DNA of 64,000 nt, taken from NCBI GenBank assembly GCA_910588495.1, contig CAJUPU010000014.1:1-64000 (forward strand), in the 5' to 3' direction. The position numbers were made by a program, and so were the translations under genes. The notes under the pieces were generated by a model. The model made no database searches and was not told the DNA's origin. It saw only the letters and a list, made by a program, of their open reading frames with translations. This document shows positions 7,643 through 14,184 of the stretch, one piece after another. Origin of the DNA: an uncultured Oscillospiraceae bacterium. GTDB taxonomy: Bacteria; Bacillota; Clostridia; Oscillospirales; Oscillospiraceae. Every line of letters begins with the position of its first letter. Within the stretch, counting starts at the first letter, position 1.

Positions 7643-8760
7643 ACCAGATCCGGCTCCACACCCAGGGCCTCAGCGTGGGCTACAACAAAAAGACCCTGAT
7701 CGGCGGCATCGAGCTCACCCTCCGCCAGGGCCAGATCATGACCCTGATCGGCCCCAACGGGGCGGGAAAATCCACCATCTTGAAGAGCCTCATCCGTCAG
7801 CTCCCCCCCACCGGGGGGACCGTCTACCTGGACGGAAGGGACATGGCCGCGCTGGGCGAGCGGGACGTGGCCCAAAAGCTCAGCGTGCTCATGACCGCCC
7901 GGCTCCACCCGGAGCTCATGACCTGCTTCGACGTGGCCGCCACCGGGCGCTACCCCTATACCGGGCGGCTGGGGATCTTGTCCCAGGAGGACCGGGAGAA
8001 AACCAGGCAGAGTTTGGAGCTGGTCCACGCCGCCGACCTGGGAGACCGGGACTTCGCCCGGATCAGCGACGGCCAGCGCCAGCGGGTGCTGCTGGCCCGG
8101 GCCCTCAACCAGGAGCCGCAGGTGCTGGTGCTGGACGAGCCCACATCCTTTTTAGACATCCGCCACAAGCTGGAGCTGCTGGCCATCTTGAAAGATATGG
8201 TCCGCTCCCGGGAGCTGGCGGTGGTCATGTCCCTCCACGAGCTGGACCTGGCCCAGAAGATCAGCGACTGGGTGGTGTGCGTCCAGGGGGACACCATCGC
8301 CCGGCAGGGCCCCACCGAGGAGATCTTCACCGCAGAGCACATCGCCCGGCTCTACGGCGCGGCCAGGGGGAGCTATAACGCCCTGTTCGGCTCGCTGGAG
8401 CTGGAGGCCCCCCCAGGCGCGCCGGAGGTGTTCGTGATCGGCGGAGGCGGGGCGGGGATCCCGGTGTACCGCAGGCTCCAGCGGGAGGGGACGCCCTTCG
8501 CCGCCGGGGTGCTGGGGGAGAACGACCTGGACTATCCCGTGGCGCTGGCCCTGGCGGCGGAGACCGTGGCGGAACGGCCCTTCCGCCCCATCGGCGAGGA
8601 GGCGTTCCGGCGGGCCGAGGCGCTGATGGAAGGGTGCTCCCGGGTGCTGTGCCCGCTGACGGACTTCGGCGAGATGAACGAGGGGAACCGGACCCTCCGG
8701 GACATGGCACGGCAGGCCGGGAAGCTGGAGGCGTGGGCCGCAGAAGGGTGCACCGTGTAA
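7639..8760 (+). CDS. ABC ATPase (FecE/BtuD-like) with a C-terminal extension
   Basis: This 373-residue protein has a standard nucleotide-binding domain in residues 1-255: Walker A GPNGAGKST (38-46), signature region ISDGQRQRVLLARAL, Walker B VLVLDEPT and a His switch (MSLHELDLA). It energises the upstream permease. Unlike usual FecE/BtuD (about 255-270 residues), it continues for ~110 residues from about 264 (EVFVIGGGGAG ... KLEAWAAEGCTV). That Gly-rich alpha/beta segment looks like a small Rossmann-like domain, with a conserved-looking LCPLTDFGEMNEGNR stretch. The function of the tail is unknown; it might sense a ligand or regulate ATPase activity. It is the last gene of the operon, followed directly by a palindromic repeat and a terminator. 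Confidence 0.88.
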   Translation: MNQIRLHTQGLSVGYNKKTLIGGIELTLRQGQIMTLIGPNGAGKSTILKSLIRQLPPTGGTVYLDGRDMAALGERDVAQKLSVLMTARLHPELMTCFDVAATGRYPYTGRLGILSQEDREKTRQSLELVHAADLGDRDFARISDGQRQRVLLARALNQEPQVLVLDEPTSFLDIRHKLELLAILKDMVRSRELAVVMSLHELDLAQKISDWVVCVQGDTIARQGPTEEIFTAEHIARLYGAARGSYNALFGSLELEAPPGAPEVFVIGGGGAGIPVYRRLQREGTPFAAGVLGENDLDYPVALALAAETVAERPFRPIGEEAFRRAEALMEGCSRVLCPLTDFGEMNEGNRTLRDMARQAGKLEAWAAEGCTV

Positions 8761-8921
8761 GAGCCTGTTCGATATCCCTCAAAACGCCATCTGCCGAATC
8801 TTTTCCCGCCATGCTTCGTTGGGATCTCTTGAAATAAACACAATTATTCCTGCGAGATCCCGCCTCGCCTGACGGGAAGATCTTTCGTCAGCTGGCATTC
8901 TTCGAGATATCGAACAGGCTC
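8761..8921 (-). repeat. Palindromic intergenic repeat, family 1 copy 1
   Basis: A 161-bp unit starts right after the ATPase stop and is bounded by perfect 16-bp inverted repeats (8761-8776 and 8906-8921, GAGCCTGTTCGATATC). Read on the minus strand, it contains the core TCGCAGGAATAATTGTG followed by TTTCAAGA. This core is shared with units at 35510-35673 and 59011-59165. The arms around the core (GGGATCTC/GAGATCCC) are complementary here and compensated in the other copies. It has no coding capacity. It is probably a MITE/REP-like element or a structured RNA. Confidence 0.8.
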
Positions 8922-8924
8922 TTG

Positions 8925-8952
8925 AAGATCCCCCGTCCGGGGGATCTTTTTC
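8925..8952 (+). terminator. Terminator of the chelatase/importer operon
   Basis: AAGATCCCCC pairs with GGGGGATCTT around GTCC, followed by a T-rich run. It lies directly after repeat copy 1. Confidence 0.85.
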
Positions 8953-9294
8953 TTGCATCGGAGCGTGCAAAAAGGGGGCCGTTGGGGGGCGCGGCGAGAG
9001 GAAGTCTTATCCCCTGGGCCGGGGAAGGGGGGTGGGGACAAGAGCGCCGGGCCAACCGCTTTTTCGGCCGCGCCGGGCCGCGAAAAACGCGCAAAAAAAC
9101 GCCGCAAAACGGGCCGCCGCCGTCCGATCATGACGATCTTCGCAACAGGCGGACCACCCCCCCGGGACAGGCCGACACCACTATATATCGCGGGCGCGCG
9201 AGGGTGAAAACGTCTATGTTGTGTCCGCCTTTGTTGTCCCAAATCAGGCAACTCCAGCCAATATTACAGTTGTGTTACACTTGGCGCAGAACCA
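8953..9294. other. Non-coding stretch upstream of the S-layer gene
   Basis: There is no supported gene. The frame of the S-layer gene is open backwards through this stretch, but the promoter at 9295-9323 and the Shine-Dalgarno at 9418-9424 show that it is not translated with that gene. It contains purine-rich and GC-rich runs and several short A-tracts (9075-9115). Confidence 0.5.
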
Positions 9295-9323
9295 TTGACT
9301 TTGTCCCAGGCGGGTGTTATCAT
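9295..9323 (+). promoter_or_regulatory. Strong promoter of the S-layer gene
   Basis: TTGACT (9295-9300) and TATCAT (9318-9323) are separated by exactly 17 bp. The expected start near 9330 leaves a ~105-nt 5' leader before AAGGAGGAAAC and the ATG. Confidence 0.75.
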
Positions 9324-9434
9324 GCACTCAGCCTGATGGACGCGACCGATCGGCGGAGAGGATGGCTCATCCTCTGCAGCACCTTCGAAAAGTTGCGAAA
9401 AAACGGCAAAATAACACAAGGAGGAAACAATCCA

Positions 9435-12400
9435 ATGAGAAACTTGAAGAAGTTCCTCGCGCTGGTCATGGCGATGGTCATGGCGTTCAGCCTCATGCTG
9501 TCCGCCAGCGCCGCCAACACCGCCAAGGATTTCGACGACGCCGACCAGATCACCGAAGCGTTCGTGGAAGCCACCGACGTGCTGACCGGCATGAAGGTCT
9601 TCCAGGGCGACGAGGGCGGCTTCCGTCCCGCCGACACCATCACCCGCGCCGAGGTGGCGGCCCTGATCTACCGTCTGGCCACCGGCGACGTGGACGACGT
9701 GCGCTCCGGCGCTTACGCCAACTACGGCAACTTCGCCGACGTGGCCGAGAGCGACTGGTTCGCGGGCTACGTGGGCTACTGCGCCAACGCGGGCTACATC
9801 AAGGGCAAGACCCCCACCACCTTCGACCCCTACGCCTCCGTCACCGGCTATGAGGCCCTGGCCATGATCCTGCGGGCCATCGGCTACGACAAGAACGGGG
9901 AGTTCACCGGGGCCACCTGGGAGACCAACGTGTCCGCCCTGGCCACCCAGCTGGGGATCCTGACCAACATCAAGACCACCCACTACGGCAACACCCTGTA
10001 TCTGGCCAGCCGCCGGGACGTGGTGGCCGAGCTGCTGTTCCAGGCCGACGCCAAGGTGAACATGGTCAACTACACCCCCGCCTTCGGCTATCAGCCCTAC
10101 GGCGATGAGGGCGGCGTGACCGGCTCCGAGAAGAACCCCACCCTGGGCGAGAAGATCTTCGGCCTGGCCCTGAGCGAGAAGGGCGTCCTGCTGGGCAACC
10201 AGCAGACCGGCGAGACCGGCTCCGTCATGGGTTACGCCAGCAACAGCAAGGAGTTTGACGCCGCCCCTGTGACCCGGCATGTTGATGGCTCTACCGTCAG
10301 CGCCGTCTGGCCCGCCGGCGTGCCTTACAGCGCCTACACCTGGGAACAGAAATATGACGTGAACACTGCGGGCACCATCGGTGTCGCCTCCGCCACGGGC
10401 ACCGCGGCCAACGATGATGCGGCCAACGCCGTGGTGGGCACCAACGTGAAGTTCGAGCTGGAGACCGGCATCGACCTGATCGGCCACAACCTGAAGCTGT
10501 GGTACGACAACGGCAACGGCGTGGTGTCCAACAACAAGAAGCACGTGTACGCCTACTTCGACAAGGCCACCCACACCAATGTGGTGACCACCGTGGACGC
10601 CAACAGCCAGGACAACGCCACGGCGGTGAACGCCACCTCCGATCAGTATGCCGCTGGCGACCGGAACCTGTTCGACCTGATCGAGGGCGCGGGCTTCAAA
10701 GCCCCCGGCGTCACCACCACCGCCGTGTTCAACAACAGCTTCGGCCGGTTCGGCTCTGACTTCTCCGCCAACGGCGCCGTGGGCAACGGTGTGGCCGTCG
10801 CCGCGACCGACACCGACGCGATCGCCAGCCCCGTGCGCATGTATAAGCTGATTTCCAACAGCAGCAACAAGCAGCTGGACGCGGTCATCGCGCTGAACAT
10901 CGAGTCCTCTCAGATCACCGAGTCCAACAACGTCAACCGGGTGCCCACCCTGGGTATCCCCGTGATGGACAACGGCACTGTGAATGTCGGGACGACTAAT
11001 GCTTCCACTACGGATAAGCGTCAGCTTGAGACCATGTTCATCACCACCAACACCGGCGGCGGTCTGGCTTCCGGCGGCGTGGGCGCCACCGACACCGACT
11101 CGACTGTCGCCAAGGTCACCACTGCGGCTCTGAACGTGAAGGACGTGAACGGTGTCCTGACCGGCGTGATCGCGCAGGACGCCCTGGTGGGCAACTCCAC
11201 CAAGGCTCTGGGCGACTACGAGTTCGGCATCCACATCACCGGCACCACCCCGCGCACCGTCTCCTCCGCTGAGGCCACCGCCATCAACAACGGCACCGCC
11301 AACCAGCTGGAGACCGCCTACTTCCTGCTGAACAAGGTGACCGCCCCCGTGGAGGGCACCGTGGTGGCCTACAACGTGAACAAGGGCACCGTCACCCTGG
11401 ACGACGGCACCGTGCTGGAGCGTTCCAAGTACTACCACACCGTGACCGGCTGGTCCGACGGCCAGGCCAAGAACAAGCCCGCCCCCAACACCGCCATTCC
11501 CCAGGGCTGGATCCAGGGCGCGACCAACTGGGAAGAGGGCTACGCCAACGTGGGCTACAAGTTCTATCTGGACCACGAGGGCAAGTACCTGGGCGCTGAG
11601 CGCTCCTACGGCGCCAGCTTCCTGTACGGCACCTACCAGGATTACAGCCAGGAGACCAGCACCAGCGCCTTCAACTACTTCCTGACCGGCGTCACTCTGG
11701 ACGGCGAGATCAAGACCGTTCAGCTGAAGAAGTACTGGCAGGGCGATGGTAATACTACCGCCGCGATCGGCCCCGAGACCACCAGCACCACTGAGGTGAA
11801 CATTACCGGCACCGACAACCTGGGCGTGCCCTTCCGTGACACCTATGGGCAGGGCGCCGGCGTGGCCAACGGCATCGGCGAGGGCGTGTACATGGGCTTC
11901 GCCATCACCGGCGAGACCGCTGACTCCATCGTCAACGATCCCAACAAGAACCGCAACGAGTACCTGAACAACATGAACCGCCTGGGCATCCACAACGGCG
12001 CCTATCAGGGCAACGCCGCCGGCGACGCCGAGACCGCGTTCAGCGCCGACATCGCCATCACCGGCACCGACGTGACCCTGGGCGCGAAGCAGACCACCGG
12101 CGCCAGCGACAAGTACTTCACCGAGGCCACCAAGTTCATCCTGGTGTCCGGCTACGGCACCGACAGCGTGAAGGCTGAGGTCTACAACGGCATCAGCGAG
12201 CTGAAGGGCTCCTCCAGCCAGGTGGTGCTGAACATGGACGGCACGGCGGCTCCGACCGGCGATGTGAAGATCGCCCACATCACGGACAACACCGCGGTGA
12301 ACGCCATGACCTACTACACCGAGAGCCCCTACACCTACGCCCAGAGCGGCGACACCGCCATGAAGATCGACACCATCATCCTGCCCAAGGCCGCGGTGTC

Positions 12401-13106
12401 CTGGAGCGGCGGTTCCGGCCTGTACTACGTGGGCGATCCCAACTACACCTCCATCAACAGCTGGGGCACCGACGCCTGGAAGTACAACCTGTATCAGGAC
12501 GGCGAGCTGGAGCAGGTGTGGCTGACCAACGATCCTAACGATGCTACCCCCTCTACGGCTACCACTCAGCTGACCAACGACGTGTTCCTGAACCTGAAGG
12601 ACACCGGCAAGACCGCCAACGACGGCGAGAAGATCTACACCGCCGGTATCTACAACCCGAACGGCTCCTGGGAGGCTGGCGTGTACTTCGACAACACCAC
12701 TGCGGTGGATAACGCTGCTGCTAGTGACACCCCCGTGTACAACGCTACCACCCATCGTCCGAACCTGGGCTACATGGCGGGCGTGACCTACTCCGCCGTG
12801 ACCCGTGACGCCCAGACCGCCACCTTCGGCGGCGCGGACGGCGTGGTCGGCACCGGCAACGACGATATCCTCGAGCGCGTGGCCGAGGCCAAGGTCGTGA
12901 ACCTGAACGCCCAGGAGAACTGCATCAAGACGCCTGCCAGCGGCTACATCTGGCCGGGCATCACCGACCTGCAGACCCTGAACCAGGCCGGCTCCATCGA
13001 TCCCGTCACCGGACGCGCCCTGAAGGTGTCCGCCGTGGTGGATCCCAGCAACCCGCTGGTCGTCACCTGCATCTATGTCTGCTACGATCAGACTACTACT
13101 CCCTGA
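9435..13106 (+). CDS. S-layer protein with N-terminal SLH domains
   Basis: This 1223-residue exported protein starts at the ATG at 9435, after AAGGAGGAAAC. Residues 1-27 are a signal peptide (LMLSASAAN). SLH repeats cover about 32-210: the first has FRPADTITRAEVAALIYRLA, the second FADVAESDWFAGYVGYCANAGYIKGKTPTTFDPYASVTGYEALAMILRA in abbreviated form, and the third is weaker. The remaining ~1000 residues are Thr/Gly/Asn/Asp-rich, low in Cys, and have no recognised enzyme motif, as in self-assembling S-layer subunits. Codon use is extremely biased, and the gene has its own strong promoter and terminator, which suggests very high expression. It may be a substrate of the O-mannosyltransferase at 31.9 kb (inference). 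Confidence 0.88.
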   Translation: MRNLKKFLALVMAMVMAFSLMLSASAANTAKDFDDADQITEAFVEATDVLTGMKVFQGDEGGFRPADTITRAEVAALIYRLATGDVDDVRSGAYANYGNFADVAESDWFAGYVGYCANAGYIKGKTPTTFDPYASVTGYEALAMILRAIGYDKNGEFTGATWETNVSALATQLGILTNIKTTHYGNTLYLASRRDVVAELLFQADAKVNMVNYTPAFGYQPYGDEGGVTGSEKNPTLGEKIFGLALSEKGVLLGNQQTGETGSVMGYASNSKEFDAAPVTRHVDGSTVSAVWPAGVPYSAYTWEQKYDVNTAGTIGVASATGTAANDDAANAVVGTNVKFELETGIDLIGHNLKLWYDNGNGVVSNNKKHVYAYFDKATHTNVVTTVDANSQDNATAVNATSDQYAAGDRNLFDLIEGAGFKAPGVTTTAVFNNSFGRFGSDFSANGAVGNGVAVAATDTDAIASPVRMYKLISNSSNKQLDAVIALNIESSQITESNNVNRVPTLGIPVMDNGTVNVGTTNASTTDKRQLETMFITTNTGGGLASGGVGATDTDSTVAKVTTAALNVKDVNGVLTGVIAQDALVGNSTKALGDYEFGIHITGTTPRTVSSAEATAINNGTANQLETAYFLLNKVTAPVEGTVVAYNVNKGTVTLDDGTVLERSKYYHTVTGWSDGQAKNKPAPNTAIPQGWIQGATNWEEGYANVGYKFYLDHEGKYLGAERSYGASFLYGTYQDYSQETSTSAFNYFLTGVTLDGEIKTVQLKKYWQGDGNTTAAIGPETTSTTEVNITGTDNLGVPFRDTYGQGAGVANGIGEGVYMGFAITGETADSIVNDPNKNRNEYLNNMNRLGIHNGAYQGNAAGDAETAFSADIAITGTDVTLGAKQTTGASDKYFTEATKFILVSGYGTDSVKAEVYNGISELKGSSSQVVLNMDGTAAPTGDVKIAHITDNTAVNAMTYYTESPYTYAQSGDTAMKIDTIILPKAAVSWSGGSGLYYVGDPNYTSINSWGTDAWKYNLYQDGELEQVWLTNDPNDATPSTATTQLTNDVFLNLKDTGKTANDGEKIYTAGIYNPNGSWEAGVYFDNTTAVDNAAASDTPVYNATTHRPNLGYMAGVTYSAVTRDAQTATFGGADGVVGTGNDDILERVAEAKVVNLNAQENCIKTPASGYIWPGITDLQTLNQAGSIDPVTGRALKVSAVVDPSNPLVVTCIYVCYDQTTTP

Positions 13107-13140
13107 TCTGACTTAGCGCAAGGGACGAACAAGCACGAAA

Positions 13141-13178
13141 AACGGCCCCCGGGAATTTTCCCGGGGGCCGTTCTTTTG
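13141..13178. terminator. Terminator of the S-layer gene
   Basis: AACGGCCCCCGGG pairs perfectly with CCCGGGGGCCGTT and is followed by CTTTTG. It may also serve the convergent gene on the minus strand. Confidence 0.85.
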
Positions 13179-13185
13179 CGTGCTC

Positions 13186-13629
13186 TCAGGCGAACGCGAA
13201 GTAGGCAAACGTATAACCGCCGCAGGTAATGGTGCCGCTGCTGGTCGCCGGATTTATGTGGAAGCCGTTCTCGGTGATGTGCCCGCTGGAGCTTTTCACG
13301 TCCAGCGTCAAGGCTCCGGCGAGGAATGTCTCAAACGCCTGGATGAGCACGATAGCGGGCTGAAAGCCCAGGGTGATGTCGAGGCCCCCCGACTGGGGCC
13401 TGTAGGTGCCGTAAGCGATGTGGCGGGCCTCGACTACCTGGAGACGCCGGTCCAGGGCGGCGTCGGCGTCGGCCCGGGCCCGGGCCTCGGCGGCGTCTGC
13501 GGCCTGCCGGGCGCCGGTCTCGGCCTTCAGCGCCCCCTCCACCTTCTCCATGTTCTCGTTCAGCGCGTCCGGCGAGAACACGTCCTCCTTCTCGATGAGA
13601 TCGAATCGGTACTTTTCTGTGTGTTGCAT
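13186..13629 (-). CDS. Tail-fibre-like small protein of unknown role
   Basis: This 147-residue protein starts at an ATG 5 bp after GGGAGGGAT. Residues 1-35 are polar, about 36-65 form an Ala-rich coiled coil (AADAAEARARADADAALDRRLQVVEA), and the C-terminal ~80 residues are beta-rich (HIAYGTYRP ... GFQPAIVLIQ ... GYTFAYFAFA). That layout, with a trimerising coil and a terminal beta-domain, recalls phage tail or appendage proteins of gut Firmicutes. No other phage gene is nearby and it has no signal peptide, so it may be an orphan remnant or a domesticated gene. I cannot assign a function. Confidence 0.6.
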   Translation of the reverse strand: MQHTEKYRFDLIEKEDVFSPDALNENMEKVEGALKAETGARQAADAAEARARADADAALDRRLQVVEARHIAYGTYRPQSGGLDITLGFQPAIVLIQAFETFLAGALTLDVKSSSGHITENGFHINPATSSGTITCGGYTFAYFAFA

Positions 13630-13697
13630 GTTTTATCCCTCCCAACGGGGAGGGATAACGGGGGCGGGGTTGGACGTTTTGGTGCGACGACGCCGGT

Positions 13698-13727
13698 ACA
13701 AAGCCAGTGAGCGGCTTTGAGGGGACC
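13698..13727 (+). repeat. 30-bp hairpin direct repeat, left copy
   Basis: ACAAAGCC and GGCTTTG form a small hairpin followed by AGGGGACC. It is identical at 24 of 30 positions to the copy at 14059-14088 in the same orientation. The two bracket a promoter-terminator unit. Confidence 0.65.
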
Positions 13728-13739
13728 GCGTCTTGCGTG

Positions 13740-13768
13740 TTGACAAATGCGCGGCGAAGGGTTATAAT
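13740..13768 (+). promoter_or_regulatory. Consensus promoter in front of a putative small RNA
   Basis: TTGACA (13740-13745) and TATAAT (13763-13768) are separated by 17 bp: both hexamers match consensus perfectly, making this the strongest promoter seen in the window. No ORF with a ribosome binding site starts close downstream. Confidence 0.8.
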
Positions 13769-13774
13769 AAACGT

Positions 13775-13893
13775 GAAGAGTCCCGTGAACTCTCCCCTGG
13801 GTAAGCGGCTTGGCTCAACTAAGTTTTGGTCATGCTACGCAAAGCGCAGACAGCCGTCACTTGGCCGAGTGGCGGCTGTCCCTTTTTGCGATC
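13775..13893 (+). ncRNA. Candidate small RNA (~115-120 nt)
   Basis: A perfect consensus promoter ends at 13768. An intrinsic terminator lies about 100 bp downstream: GACAGCCGTCAC near 13848 pairs with GTGGCGGCTGTC, followed by CCTTTTT at about 13880-13887. Between them are a small hairpin (AGAGT/ACTCT) and no credible coding sequence. I do not recognise SRP RNA, 6S RNA, tmRNA or a known riboswitch here. The start and end are estimates. Confidence 0.45.
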
Positions 13894-14184
13894 CGAATCG
13901 TCACCGTCAAATCGAACGGGTGGAATGTGATCGTAATAGGCACACGCTTCACCCCCTTCCGGGTGGTGCAGCCAAGCCGCCTCGTCGCCGCAAGCTCCAT
14001 ATCCCTCGCTTCCGCCTGACGGCGAAAGCTCGCTCATTTCGCTGCGGCTCCTCTCCCCACAAAGCCAAAAGACGGCTTTGCGGGGACCCTTATCCCAGGT
14101 TCCTTCCCACGGAACTCCTCGCGCTTATTTTACAACATTCGACCCTATAAGTCAAATACAACGTTGCATAAGGAGGCGCACTCG
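13894..14184. other. Non-coding stretch before the ParB/BMP gene
   Basis: There is no supported gene. A 72-codon ORF on the minus strand (13819-14037) overlaps the candidate RNA and its terminator and lacks a ribosome binding site, so it is not called. The second 30-bp hairpin repeat lies at 14059-14088. A T/A-rich patch (about 14125-14155) may hold the promoter for the next gene. Confidence 0.4.
14059..14088 (+). repeat. 30-bp hairpin direct repeat, right copy
   Basis: This is the partner of 13698-13727: the same ACAAAGCC/GGCTTTG hairpin plus CGGGGACC, 361 bp downstream in direct orientation. Confidence 0.65.

Noticed and set aside
8922..9434. N-terminal extension of the S-layer gene
   Set aside because: A promoter, a Shine-Dalgarno and a signal peptide at 9435 show that translation starts later.
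9264..12755. An 1163-codon ORF antisense to the S-layer gene
   Set aside because: Low-complexity Gly/Val/His-rich product arising from the highly biased codons on the other strand.
13819..14037. A 72-codon minus-strand ORF opposite the candidate small RNA
   Set aside because: There is no ribosome site, it overlaps a terminator hairpin, and no domain is recognised.
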